Positions 1 to 8,272 of a stretch of 64,000 nt of DNA are shown here, piece by piece (the stretch's first letter is position 1; the number at the start of each line of letters is the position of its first letter). Position numbers and translations under genes: made by a program. This stretch comes from Streptomyces lomondensis (GTDB lineage: Bacteria; Actinomycetota; Actinomycetes; Streptomycetales; Streptomycetaceae). The stretch lies in the NCBI RefSeq assembly GCF_014651035.1, contig NZ_BMWC01000003.1, positions 751,898-815,897 of the forward strand, read 5' to 3'. Below the pieces are notes generated by a model. That model ran no database searches and was not told the origin of the DNA. It was given only the letters and a program-made list of their open reading frames with translations.

Positions 1-1000
1 CCGCGCCGTACGACCTGGTCAGGCTGACGGCGCCGAGCGGGATCCGGCCGCAGGGCGCCGGCTCCGGCAGCCGGATCCTGGCCGTCTTCTCGGCGCGCCG
101 GGCCGGTTCGAGGTCCGCGAGCATCCGGTCGGCGCGGCGCGCCATGTTCCGCGCGGCCACCGCGGTCGCCACCCGGGCCCGCATCTTGTCGGCCTGGGCG
201 TGCAGCGCCGCCGCCTTGCGCTCGGCGTTCGCCCGCTCACGCGTCCGCCGCCGTTCCTCGGCGTCCCGCCGTTCGAGATACGCGTCCCAGCCGGTGTTGT
301 GGATGTCGAGCGCGGCCCGCGCCGGGTCCAGGTGGAAGACCCGGTTGACGGTGGCGGCCAGCAGGGACGTGTCGTGACTGATCATCACCAGTCCGCCCTG
401 ATGGGTCGTCAGGAAGGTGCGCAACCAGGCGATCGAGGCCGCGTCGAGGTGGTTCGTCGGCTCGTCCAGCAGCAGGGTGCCGTGCCCGGCGAACAGGATG
501 CGGGCGAGTTCCACGCGCCGGCGCTGGCCGCCGGACAGCGCGCTGAGCGGCCGGTCCGTCAGCTCCGTCGACAGGCCGAGACCGGCGGCGACCCGGGCGG
601 CCTCCGCCTCGGCCGCGTAGCCGCCGCGCGCCTGGAACTCGGCCTCGGCACGCACATAGGCGTTCATCGAGCGCTCGGTCCCGTCGGCCATGGCGGCCTC
701 TGCACGGCGCAGCGCCCGTACGGCCCGGTCGAGGCCCCGCGCGGACAGGATCCGGTCGGTGACGGTGACCGACTGGTCGGCCGCCCGCGAGTCCTGCGGG
801 AGATGGCCGACGTCGCCGGTGCGCACGACGGTCCCGGCGGCGGGCCGCAGGGTGCCCGCCAGGGTGTGCAACAGAGTCGTCTTTCCCGCGCCGTTGCGGC
901 CGACCAGGCCGATGCGGTCGCCGGGGGAGACGTGGAAGGAGACGCCGGACAGCAGCAGACGCGCGCCCACGCGCACGTCGACGTCACGAACGGTGATCAT
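1..1000 (-). CDS. ABC-F family ATP-binding protein (partial, C-terminal end outside window)
   Basis: Minus-strand reading frame that starts at the ATG complementary to 998-1000 and runs off the left edge, so about 333 residues are visible. The first ATPase domain has a Walker A (GRNGAGKTT, near residue 36), an ABC signature (LSGGQ, near 157) and a Walker B (LLLDEPTNHLD, near 175). No membrane segments are visible. The basic, coiled stretch after Walker B (many Arg, Glu and Ala) is the inter-domain linker of ABC-F proteins. ABC-F proteins are soluble duplicated ATPases that act on the ribosome, either as translation factors or as antibiotic-protection factors. I cannot tell which from this half, because the second ATPase domain is not seen. 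Confidence 0.85.
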   Translation of the reverse strand, partial: MITVRDVDVRVGARLLLSGVSFHVSPGDRIGLVGRNGAGKTTLLHTLAGTLRPAAGTVVRTGDVGHLPQDSRAADQSVTVTDRILSARGLDRAVRALRRAEAAMADGTERSMNAYVRAEAEFQARGGYAAEAEAARVAAGLGLSTELTDRPLSALSGGQRRRVELARILFAGHGTLLLDEPTNHLDAASIAWLRTFLTTHQGGLVMISHDTSLLAATVNRVFHLDPARAALDIHNTGWDAYLERRDAEERRRTRERANAERKAAALHAQADKMRARVATAVAARNMARRADRMLADLEPARRAEKTARIRLPEPAPCGRIPLGAVSLTRSYGA

Positions 1001-1142
1001 GAGAAAACGCTCCGAACAAGCAAGAGGACACACGGGTGGCGTGGAAGCGGGTCCTCGGCTAGGAAATTCGGGGCGTAGACATGGACGTCACGGTAACGGA
1101 GGCGCCTGGCCGGGCGCCTCCGAATTTCAGTCGCAGCTGGCG

Positions 1143-1808
1143 TTACGGCAGCTCGAAGCCGAGCGCCCGCGCGGCCTCCTCCGGCGTCGGCTGCGCCCAG
1201 CGCTCCGCCACCGCCTGGTGGGACGACAGGGAGCGCGACTCGGCCCGGTCCAGATACAGCACGCCGTCCAGATGGTCCGTCTCGTGCTGCACGATCCGCG
1301 CGGGCCAGCCCGTGAACACTTCGTCCAGCGCGCGCCCGTGCTCGTCCTGCCCGGTCAGCCGCACCTCGGCGGGCCGCGCCACCACCGCCTGCCACCCCGG
1401 CACACTCAGACAGCCCTCGAAGAACGCGGCCCGCGCGCCACCGACGGGCTCGTAGGCCGGATTGACCAGCACCCGGAACGGCTGCGGCACCCGCCCGCGT
1501 ACGACACGCACCTCTTCCGGCACCGGCGCCGGATCCTCGAGCACCGCGATCCTGAGCTCCACACCGACCTGCGGCGCCGCCAGGCCGACCCCCGGCGCCG
1601 CGCGCATGGTGACCCGCAGGGCCTCGACGAACCGGGCCAGCAGCGCCGGGCCCAGCTGACCGTCGTACGGCTCGGTGCCGCGCCGCAGCACCGGGTCGCC
1701 GGCCTCGACGATGGGTAACGGGTAGTCGGCGGCGAGGAGTTCCTCGACCCGCTCGGCCAGGGGTGCGCGGTCGCTCGGAGTTCCCATCGCGTCAGGATGA
1801 CACGGCAC
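1143..1808 (-). CDS. def: Peptide deformylase
   Basis: Metalloenzyme that removes the formyl group from the N-terminal methionine of new proteins, in the cytoplasm. All three family motifs are present: GVGLAAPQ (residues 73-80), EGCLS (131-135, metal-binding Cys) and QHETDH (174-179, two metal-binding His and the catalytic Glu). The length of 221 residues is slightly above the usual 170-200 because of an N-terminal extension. Two starts are possible: a GTG at 1808 placed against a GGGGGGAGG run, or an ATG at 1787. I give the longer form, but the ATG would give a more typical protein. The gene is separated from the ABC-F gene by about 140 bp and lies divergent from the PepSY gene. Confidence 0.9.
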   Translation of the reverse strand: MPCHPDAMGTPSDRAPLAERVEELLAADYPLPIVEAGDPVLRRGTEPYDGQLGPALLARFVEALRVTMRAAPGVGLAAPQVGVELRIAVLEDPAPVPEEVRVVRGRVPQPFRVLVNPAYEPVGGARAAFFEGCLSVPGWQAVVARPAEVRLTGQDEHGRALDEVFTGWPARIVQHETDHLDGVLYLDRAESRSLSSHQAVAERWAQPTPEEAARALGFELP

Positions 1809-1920
1809 CCTCCCCCCTCACGTGACACAGGTCACACGCCCTCTGCGGGAACTGAACGGCCCTCCGCTCCGACTACTGGACCGCAACGGCCACGAAGACG
1901 TCCCCCGGAGAAGCCCGCCG

Positions 1921-3330
1921 ATGACCACCGCTCCCTCGACCGCCACGGACGAGTCCCCGCGACCAGCCACGCCGGCACCGTCGAAGAACAACTGGGCCCC
2001 GCTGCGTCCACTCGTCCTCCGCCTGCACTTCTACGCCGGGGTGCTGGTGGCGCCGTTCCTCCTCGTCGCCGCCGTCACCGGCCTGCTGTACGCCGCCTCC
2101 TTCCAGGCCGAGAAGATCGTGTACGACCACGAGCTGACCGTCCCCGTCGGCGAGCGGAAGCTGCCGATCGCCGAGCAGGTGGCCGCCGCCCGCAAGGCCC
2201 ACCCCGAGGGCACGGTCTCGGCCGTACGCCCCTCGCCCGAGGACGACGCGACGACCAGGGTGCTGCTGTCCGGCGTCCCGGGCGTCGACGAGAGCCACAC
2301 CCTCGCCGTGTTCGTCGACCCGTACACGGCGAAGGTGCGGGGCGCCCTCGAACAGTACGGCGCGACCGGCGCGCTGCCCCTGCGCACCTGGATCGACGAG
2401 TTCCACCGGGACCTCCATCTCGGTGAACCGGGGCGGCTGTACAGCGAGTTGGCGGCCAGCTGGCTGTCGGTGATCACGGCCGGCGGGCTGGTGCTGTGGT
2501 TCTCCCGCCGCCGTGCCCTGCGCAAGGTGCGCGGGACGAACGGGCGGCGCCGCACGCTCGGACTGCACGGCAGCGTCGGCGTGTGGGCGGCGGCCGGGTT
2601 CTTCTTCCTCTCGGCGACCGGGCTGACCTGGTCGGCCTACGCCGGGGCCACCATCGACGAGCTGCGGACCTCGCTGGGCCAGGCGACCCCGTCGGTGTCG
2701 GCCGCGGCGGGCGGTGAACACGCCGGTCACGGCTCCGCCGCCGGGCAGGCGGGGGACGCCGCGCACGGCGTGGGCCTGGACAAGGTCCTGGCGGCGGCGC
2801 GGGCCGAGGGCCTCGGCGACCCGGTGGAGATCGTGCCGCCCGCCGACGCGAACTCGGCGTACGTCGTCAAGCAGGTCCAGCGCAGCTGGCCCGAGAAGCA
2901 GGACTCCGTTGCGATCGACCCGGCCAGTGGCGAGGTCATGGACGTCCTGCGGTTCGCCGACTACCCGGTGCTCGCGAAGCTCACCCGGTGGGGCATCGAC
3001 CTGCACACGGGCAGCCTGTTCGGCCTGGCCAACCAGATCGCCCTGATGCTGCTCGCGCTCTGTCTGATCCTGCTGATCGTCTGGGGCTACCGCATGTGGT
3101 GGCAGCGCGGCCGGGGCACCGCCTTCGGTCGGCCGGTCCCGCGCGGCGCCTGGCAGCAGGTGCCGCCGCAGATCCTGGTACCGCTGCTGGCGGGGATCGC
3201 CGTACTCGGGTACTTCCTGCCCCTGTTCGGCATCCCGCTGGCGGCGTTCCTCGCCGTCGACATCCTGCTGGGCGAGATCGCCTACCGGCGGGGGCGGCGG
3301 TCGTACGGGACGGGTACCCCCGCGCAGTAG
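1921..3330 (+). CDS. PepSY-domain membrane protein
   Basis: A 469-residue membrane protein of the PepSY-associated TM family (iron-regulated or peptidase-inhibitor-like). Hydrophobic segments are visible near residues 36-60, 180-197, 219-240, 370-390 and 420-450. Conserved family pieces are LHFYAG at the first helix, LHLGEPGRLYSELAASW before the second, and LGLHGSVGVWAA before the third. Between helices three and four lies an extracytoplasmic region with a short His/Gly/Ala-rich stretch (around HAGHGS) that could bind metal. The start is the ATG at 1921, preceded by CGGAGA. Longer in-frame starts upstream have no ribosome site. The cargo or partner is unknown. It converges with the TPR gene across a strong hairpin. 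Confidence 0.8.
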   Translation: MTTAPSTATDESPRPATPAPSKNNWAPLRPLVLRLHFYAGVLVAPFLLVAAVTGLLYAASFQAEKIVYDHELTVPVGERKLPIAEQVAAARKAHPEGTVSAVRPSPEDDATTRVLLSGVPGVDESHTLAVFVDPYTAKVRGALEQYGATGALPLRTWIDEFHRDLHLGEPGRLYSELAASWLSVITAGGLVLWFSRRRALRKVRGTNGRRRTLGLHGSVGVWAAAGFFFLSATGLTWSAYAGATIDELRTSLGQATPSVSAAAGGEHAGHGSAAGQAGDAAHGVGLDKVLAAARAEGLGDPVEIVPPADANSAYVVKQVQRSWPEKQDSVAIDPASGEVMDVLRFADYPVLAKLTRWGIDLHTGSLFGLANQIALMLLALCLILLIVWGYRMWWQRGRGTAFGRPVPRGAWQQVPPQILVPLLAGIAVLGYFLPLFGIPLAAFLAVDILLGEIAYRRGRRSYGTGTPAQ

Positions 3331-3359
3331 CAGCCCAGCCCAGCCCCCCTTCCGGACAG

Positions 3360-3391
3360 AGGTGCCCGGCTCCACGCGGAGCCTGGCACCT
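3360..3391. terminator. Bidirectional hairpin terminator
   Basis: A stem of 14 bp with one mismatch (AGGTGCCCGGCTCC against GGAGCCTGGCACCT, loop ACGC). It lies in the 76-bp gap between the convergent PepSY and TPR genes, so it can end both transcripts. No long T-tract follows on either side, which is usual in Streptomyces. Confidence 0.75.
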
Positions 3392-3406
3392 CGGGGCACA
3401 GGGCGG

Positions 3407-3766
3407 TCAGTCCTGCTCGAAGTCACCCGCGAGCGCCGAGGCGATCCGCAGGTGCGACTCCGCCTCCTCGTGCCGGTTCTGCCGCTGGAGCGTGCGGCCG
3501 AGCATCAGCCGGGCGTAGTGCTCGACCGGGTCACGCTCGACGATCGTCCGCAACTCGGCCTCCGCGCGCCGCAGTTGGGCGGAGTGGTAGTAGGAGCGCG
3601 CCAGCAGCAGTCGCGGCCCGGTCTGCTCGGGCACCTCATCGACCAGCCCGACCAGGACGCGCGCGGCGGCGGCGTAGTCCTTGGCGTCGAAGAACAGCTG
3701 CGCGCGCTCCCAGCGCTCCGCCGCTGTTCCGTGGGCGTAGTACGTGGCTTCGTAGGTCGTGTTCAC
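3407..3766 (-). CDS. Small tetratricopeptide-repeat protein
   Basis: A 119-residue soluble protein made almost entirely of TPR helices. Repeats are visible from about residue 16 (AERWERAQLFFDAKDYAAAARVL), 50 (GPRLLLARSYYHSAQLRRAEAEL) and 84 (HYARLMLGRTLQRQNRHEEAE), each with the Ala/Tyr/Gly spacing of the family. TPR proteins of this size serve as protein-binding adaptors, and no enzyme motif is present. The start is a GTG at 3766 with a clear GAAGGAGG ribosome site. It is the last gene of a minus-strand group after two MarR-type regulators, about 50 bp downstream, with an inverted repeat in the gap. The partner is unknown. Confidence 0.8.
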   Translation of the reverse strand: MNTTYEATYYAHGTAAERWERAQLFFDAKDYAAAARVLVGLVDEVPEQTGPRLLLARSYYHSAQLRRAEAELRTIVERDPVEHYARLMLGRTLQRQNRHEEAESHLRIASALAGDFEQD

Positions 3767-3793
3767 TGGTGGCCTCCTTCGAGGCCGTCAACC

Positions 3794-3807
3794 GAACCTG
3801 TTGGTTC
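3794..3807. promoter_or_regulatory. Inverted repeat upstream of the TPR gene
   Basis: GAACC-TGTT-GGTTC, a perfect 5-bp inverted repeat within a longer AT-richer stretch, 28 bp upstream of the GTG start of the TPR gene and directly after the stop of the winged-helix gene. It could be an operator for one of the two neighbouring regulators. This is inferred from position only. Confidence 0.35.
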
Positions 3808-3816
3808 AATATTCCA

Positions 3817-4263
3817 CTACTTCGCGAGGGCGGCCAGCTCGGCATCGGTGCGCTGGTTGATCAGGTGCAGCACCCGGCCGGCGACGGCCAGGTCCTCCGC
3901 CGGAATGCCGTCGTAGATCCGGGCCGTGATGGGCGCCGTCTCACCCGTCGTCGTGGCGTACAGCTCCCGCCCGGCGTCCGTGATCCGCACGCCCGACGCC
4001 TCGTCCGGGGTCAGCAGCCGCGCGGCGATCAGTTCGTCGATCACGCCGTGCGCCTGCGCCGCGCCGATCTTCAGCGCGCCGCTGACCCCGTCGACGAGCT
4101 GCTCGCGCTCGACCGGCCCGTCGGCGACGGCGGCCAGCCGGAGGGCGACGGACTGCGGGAAGGTGACGCCGTGCCGGGCCAGCACGTTCTCCAGGAGGGC
4201 GCGGCCGGCGTAGTGGGCCAGGGCGATGACGCGGGGGCCGAGCGGGCGTGCGGTGGTGGTCAT
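3817..4263 (-). CDS. MarR-like winged-helix protein
   Basis: A 148-residue protein without membrane segments. The central part (residues 30-95) reads as a winged helix: LRLAAVADGPVEREQLVDGV, then VIDELIAARLLTPDEASG and the wing VRITDAGRELYA, as in MarR-type regulators. The C-terminal helix (AEDLAVAGRVLHLINQRTDAEL) resembles the MarR dimerisation helix. Its start (ATG at 4263) overlaps the stop of the upstream MarR gene by 4 bp (ATGA), so the two are translationally coupled and may act together. Its ligand is unknown. Confidence 0.75.
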   Translation of the reverse strand: MTTTARPLGPRVIALAHYAGRALLENVLARHGVTFPQSVALRLAAVADGPVEREQLVDGVSGALKIGAAQAHGVIDELIAARLLTPDEASGVRITDAGRELYATTTGETAPITARIYDGIPAEDLAVAGRVLHLINQRTDAELAALAK

Positions 4264-4742
4264 GACTGCTCCGTCTCGTTCTCGCTGAAGGGGTCAAGAG
4301 GTGCGTCGAGCAAGGCCGTCAGGTCGCGCCTGAACTCCCGGGTGCGTGCGCTGTCGAGGCCGCCGAGCGGCTCCAGGAGCTGCTGCAGGAGCCTCTCGAC
4401 GACCTTGATCGCCCGCCCGGTGACCTCGCGGCCCTGCGTGGTGAGCGCGAGCTGCACCGCGCGCGGGTCGCGCGGGTCCCGGGTGCGCTCCAGCAGACCG
4501 GCGGCCTCCAGTGTGCGGGCGAGCTTCGACACGTAGAGCGGCTCCAGTCCGGTGTGGTCGGCGAGGCGGCGCTGACTGGGGCGCTCGCCGTTGCGCTGCA
4601 TGCCGTACAGCGAGGCCACCAGCGAGTACTGCGCGTGGGTGAGCCCCAGCGGCGCCACCGCACGGTCGACCGCGACCCGCCACTTCATCGAAAGCCGCCA
4701 CACCAGGAAGCCGGGCGTCGCGCCCTCGGAACCTTTGCTCAT
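4260..4742 (-). CDS. MarR family transcriptional regulator
   Basis: A 160-residue regulator with a typical MarR fold. It has dimerisation helices at both ends, a recognition region LADHTGLEPLYVSKLARTLEAAG (about residues 61-83) and a wing with LERTRDPRDPRAVQLALTTQG (about 84-104), the conserved D-x-R signature of the family. The ATG start lies beside the direct and inverted repeats at 4754-4781, which are the likely operator for autoregulation. The divergent pirin gene starts about 105 bp away and may share this control. The inducer is unknown. Confidence 0.9.
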   Translation of the reverse strand: MSKGSEGATPGFLVWRLSMKWRVAVDRAVAPLGLTHAQYSLVASLYGMQRNGERPSQRRLADHTGLEPLYVSKLARTLEAAGLLERTRDPRDPRAVQLALTTQGREVTGRAIKVVERLLQQLLEPLGGLDSARTREFRRDLTALLDAPLDPFSENETEQS

Positions 4743-4753
4743 GGCGGAAACAG

Positions 4754-4781
4754 TACATGGCTACTATGTACATGACTACTA
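4754..4781. promoter_or_regulatory. Probable MarR operator between the MarR and pirin genes
   Basis: Two 13-bp direct repeats, TACATGGCTACTA (4754-4766) and TACATGACTACTA (4769-4781), differ at one base and are offset by 15 bp. The first also forms an inverted repeat (TACAT, 7-bp spacer, ATGTA, 4754-4770). The stretch is AT-rich in a GC-rich background and lies just upstream of the MarR start. MarR dimers bind palindromes of about this size. Confidence 0.6.
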
Positions 4782-4847
4782 TTTTTCTCGGCACCCTGGT
4801 CACGGCCCGGCCGACGGGCGGGCCTCGGCCGGACTAGGTTGTGCGGC

Positions 4848-5813
4848 ATGAGCAATCTTGAGCGCGAGGCGGTTCCCGCCCTGTGCGGTGGCCGCGGCTT
4901 CGTGGTGGCGGAGCCGGTGCGTGAACTCCTCAGCCCTCGCCAGGTCAGACTGGGCGAGTCCAGCGAGGTCCGCCGACTGCTGCCCAACCTCGGCCGCCGC
5001 ATGGTCGGGGCCTGGTGCTTCGTCGACCACTACGGCCCCGACGACATCGCCGACGAGCCCGGCATGCAGGTGCCGCCGCACCCCCACATGGGTCTCCAGA
5101 CGGTGAGCTGGCTGCACGAGGGCGAGGTACTGCACCGCGACTCCACCGGCAGCCTCCAGACGATCCGCCCGCGCGAACTGGGCCTGATGACCTCCGGCCG
5201 GGCGATCAGCCACTCCGAGGAGAGCCCCCGCTCGCACGCCCGTTTCCTGCACGGCGCGCAACTGTGGGTCGCCCTGCCCGACGGCCACCGCCACACCGAG
5301 CCGCGCTTCGAGCACCACGCCGACCTGCCGGTCGTCACGGCGCCCGGTATCAAGGCCACCCTGATCCTCGGCGACCTCGACGGCGCGACCTCGCCCGGCA
5401 CGGCGTACACCCCGATCGTCGGCGCCGACCTGGCCCTGACCCGAGGCGCGGACGTACGCCTGCCCCTGGAACCGGACTTCGAGTACGCCGTCCTGTCCAT
5501 GTCCGGCGAGGCCCACGTGGACGGCGTCCCGCTCCTGCCCGGCTCGATGCTCTACCTCGGCTGCGGCCGCGCTGAACTGCCCCTGCGCGCGGAGTCGGAC
5601 GCGGGCCTGATGCTCCTGGGCGGCGAGCCGTTCGAGGAGGAACTGATCATGTTCTGGAACTGGATCGGACGGTCCCAGGAGGAGATCGAGCAGGCCCGCC
5701 AGGACTGGATGGAAGGCTCCCGGTTCGGGGAGGTGAAGGGGTACGACGGTGCTCCACTGCCCGCACCGGAACTGCCACCGGTGCCGTTGAAGCCGCGGGG
5801 AAGGGTGCGCTGA
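4848..5813 (+). CDS. Pirin family protein
   Basis: A 321-residue bicupin of the pirin family. The N-terminal cupin carries the metal-binding pattern PPHPHMGLQTVSWLHEGE (about residues 81-98; two His, one later His and a Glu). A second His pair follows in GRAISHSEE. The C-terminal part has the pirin_C fold (GTAYTPIVGADLAL onward, then GGEPFEEELIMFWNWIG). Pirins bind iron; some act as quercetinases or redox-dependent co-regulators, and the substrate here is unknown. The ATG at 4848 is preferred over a TTG three codons upstream. It is divergent from the MarR gene across its operator. Confidence 0.9.
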   Translation: MSNLEREAVPALCGGRGFVVAEPVRELLSPRQVRLGESSEVRRLLPNLGRRMVGAWCFVDHYGPDDIADEPGMQVPPHPHMGLQTVSWLHEGEVLHRDSTGSLQTIRPRELGLMTSGRAISHSEESPRSHARFLHGAQLWVALPDGHRHTEPRFEHHADLPVVTAPGIKATLILGDLDGATSPGTAYTPIVGADLALTRGADVRLPLEPDFEYAVLSMSGEAHVDGVPLLPGSMLYLGCGRAELPLRAESDAGLMLLGGEPFEEELIMFWNWIGRSQEEIEQARQDWMEGSRFGEVKGYDGAPLPAPELPPVPLKPRGRVR

Positions 5814-6704
5814 CCTGCGGAAACGCTTGAGCATTGGTGGCCGCGGGTCGGAAGACGGTCGGGCCGTTCTCGCTGTCTTCCACCTGCTTGCCGGAAGGCG
5901 TCCAAACAGCCGGCTGGCTCAGGCCGGTGCGGTTGGCGATTCCACGGTGTGGCTGTCTGTGGGTGGCTGTGGCAGGACTCTTGCTGACCCAATGCTGACT
6001 TTGCTGACGCCTTGTCAGGCACGGATGCGAGGTCCTTTTCCCGGCTCAGCGCATGTGCAGGCGTTTGCAGGTTCGGTGGTGTCCGGACCGATGCTGACCC
6101 GGCTGGCGGTCGAGTCAGGCGTTGCGGAGGGACGGCGTCGCTCACACTGCCGCCTTGTTGCGATTCCAAAAGATTCCGATGTCACCGCTGTCTGTCGGCA
6201 GCGCCGCTCGTGTCCGATCCGAAAAGCGCTGCGCCGGAGAGGGGCCAGCAGGTTCTTCGTCTGTTGGTGGCACACCGTAGGCGCGGCTCTGACCAGCTCG
6301 AATCACGGGTCCGAGGCGCAGTTGGCGGACTCTGGTCCGCGTATGGTCCGGATCTTGGACGTGAGCTGGGTCGGGATCGGTCGGACAGAGGGGCATGGCA
6401 GGCGGTCCGTGATTCCGCAAGGTGAGAGACGACGTGATCTTCTTGAAGTCGTCTAGCGAGAGGACCTGACCTGCACCGATATCACTGAACCAGTCGCTGA
6501 CCTGGGCTGATCCATCTTTCTGGATCTTTCAGATTCGTACAGGGCTACGCAGCCGATTCTCCCCACGCGCTCCCCAGAGCCGCCCATACTCCCCAGATTC
6601 TCCCCAGAGAACCTCCCCGCCAGTGGTCGAGAGGGCATGTCGGAAGGCGACTTTCCAGGTTACGAAGAGTGGTCAGGGCAGCAGGTGCATGGCCAGGGCG
6701 TGGA
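5814..6704. other. Non-coding or decayed stretch
   Basis: Nearly 900 bp in which I see no convincing gene: open frames are short, lack ribosome sites and have no recognisable domains. The heptamer TGCTGAC occurs four times, at 5982, 5993, 6002 and 6092, three of them within 27 bp. A run of CTCCCC-rich sequence lies at 6558-6615. This is where the conserved chromosomal genes stop and the accessory region begins. Confidence 0.5.
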
Positions 6705-6794
6705 AGAACCCCCGCGCGCGCGGGGGTTGTCCGCGCGTCATCCGGTGCGGCCACAGTCTCCGGCCGTCGTCCCCGCCTGCGCGGGGGTTGTCCG
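6705..6794. CRISPR. Two-repeat, type I-E-like CRISPR remnant
   Basis: Two 29-nt repeats (6705-6733 and 6766-6794) flank one 32-nt spacer (6734-6765). This is exactly the 29/32 geometry of type I-E arrays. The better repeat begins GTCGTCCCCGCCTGCGCGG and ends GGGGTTGTCCG. It has the CCCCGC...GCGGGG hairpin and the CCG end known from I-E repeats. The other copy is identical over its last 16 bases but degenerate at its 5' end, like a terminal repeat. No cas gene is in the window and no third repeat is found at the expected 61-nt steps. Confidence 0.7.
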
Positions 6795-6909
6795 TGGGCG
6801 CACTAAGAACTCCGAACAGAATGATCAGCGCCCGTTCTCCCCGGGAGCTGCCCTGCCGAGGACGTGTGCATGATGAGTCGGCACATACACACGGCCCAGG
6901 GGACATGAC

Positions 6910-7365
6910 ATGACCGAGCACGGTCCGATGGACCTCATCCACCTTGCTGATGAAGAGAAGAGCGTGATCGTTCGGGTGGCGGGGCCAACAACCGGAGTGC
7001 TCCCGTGGGACGGCTGCCTTGACGTCGACATCGTTGTGGCCAGCGAGTTCGCGAAGGGCCACCTCACAGAGGTGTGCCTGCTGCCCGAGGACCTGGACGA
7101 TTGGGCAGAGGCGCTCGAACTGCTTGCCGAGGGCCAGCCGGTTCGCTGGATGGACGACGGTCGAAACCCGGAGATCCGAATCACGCCGGAGGGGCCGTAC
7201 ATCTCCCGCGGCGAGGTCCTCAACGCGATCGAGGTGGTGGTGAGGGACACCACGGCGTCCCTCACCTCGGTTTGCGTATTGGTGCGCCTGCCCGCCGACT
7301 GGGTCGATGCCCAGCGTCTGCGACTCGCCCAGGTCCGCGCCGCGTGGCCCTTCGGGCAGAGTTGA
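6910..7365 (+). CDS. DUF5959-like protein
   Basis: A 151-residue acidic protein, soluble, with no signal peptide. The opening MDLIHLADEEKSVIVRVAG, the LDVDIVVASEFAKGHL stretch and the late SRGEVLNAIEVVVRD look to me like the actinobacterial DUF5959 family, whose function is unknown. The ATG at 6910 follows GGGGACATGAC. A downstream in-frame ATG (MDLIHL) is also possible. It stands alone between the CRISPR remnant and a transposase remnant, and ends 14 bp before the convergent transposase. Confidence 0.6.
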   Translation: MTEHGPMDLIHLADEEKSVIVRVAGPTTGVLPWDGCLDVDIVVASEFAKGHLTEVCLLPEDLDDWAEALELLAEGQPVRWMDDGRNPEIRITPEGPYISRGEVLNAIEVVVRDTTASLTSVCVLVRLPADWVDAQRLRLAQVRAAWPFGQS

Positions 7366-7378
7366 GGACGGGAGGCTC

Positions 7379-8173
7379 TCAGTTGCGGGTGGCGGCGTCA
7401 CGGGCGATGAGGCGCCTCCAGCAGATGAGCACGCAACCGAGCGTGAGGAAGGCCTCGTGGATGTCGTCGCGTATCTCCCAGCGGATCCGCAGGCGGCGGA
7501 ACCAGTGCAGGTGGGCGAACGCGCGCTCCACGACCCAGCGTTGGGTGCCCAGACCGGAGCCGTGCTCGGTGCCTCGGCGGGCTATGACCGGCTTCACGCC
7601 GAGGTCCCAGACGAGCCGGCGGTACTTGTCGTGGTCGCAACCGCGGTCCCCGAGTACGACGTCCGGGCGGCGCTTGGCGCGGGTGCCTTCGACGTTCTTC
7701 GGCAGCAGTTCGTGGCCGAGGGCTTCGCAGACGTCCTTGGCCCGTAGCGGCCCGGTCGCGTGGTTGAAGGCGGCGAGGATGCGGGGGTAGTCCGGGTGCT
7801 CGGGCAGGTCCGGCGTGTCGGCCGGGAGCCGATCGGCGAGGCCGGTGACGGTCGTGCGGGTGATCGCGAGGTGCTCCAGGTGCGTCTCGGCCTCCCGCAG
7901 CCGGGTCTGCAGGTCGTCGATCTGTGCGCGCAGGTCGTCGGCCAGGGTCCGGGTGGCGTCTTCCTGGAGGTCAAGGGCCTCGAGCAGGGGCTGGAGACGG
8001 TCCCGTCGTCCCGCCGGGCGGCGAAGGATCGCGTTGACGATCTCCCGCATGTCGTAGGCGCCCTGGTGGCCGCTGACCGAGCGGTGCCGGTCCTTCCATG
8101 CGGTGATCACCGGCTCGATCAACGCCCACTGCTCGTCCGATAAGTCGCTCGGGTACGGCTTGCGTTCACTCAC
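7379..8173 (-). pseudogene. Chimeric IS5-type transposase remnant
   Basis: One open 264-residue frame assembled from unlike parts. Residues 1-51 are the N-terminus of an IS5/DUF4096-type transposase (SDLSDEQWALIEPV, MREIVNAILRR). Residues of about 57-165 are a coiled-coil plus winged-helix segment (DLRAQIDDLQTRLREAETHLEHLA, then AFNHATGPLRAKDVCEALG) that belongs to a different IS-linked protein. From about 166 the C-terminal catalytic part of an IS5-type transposase follows (DVVLGDRGCDHDKYRRL, then QRWVVERAFAHLHWFRRL). The first catalytic Asp region is missing, so it should not be active. It is best read as the product of deletions or recombination between nearby IS copies. Confidence 0.75.
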
Positions 8174-8272
8174 CCGGTCACATCACCAGATCAACAAGCG
8201 CGGACCGGCAGATTCTGCCCCGCAGCCACACCATCAGGCGACAGCAGATCCACTCAAAGAGTCATGAACCCG

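Noticed and set aside
5827..6456. Open frame of 209 codons in the stretch after the pirin gene
   Set aside because: No domain, no ribosome site, and irregular composition; it is probably chance.
6827..6855. Possible third CRISPR repeat one unit after the second
   Set aside because: Only a short CTCCCCGGG match and out of register by about six bases.
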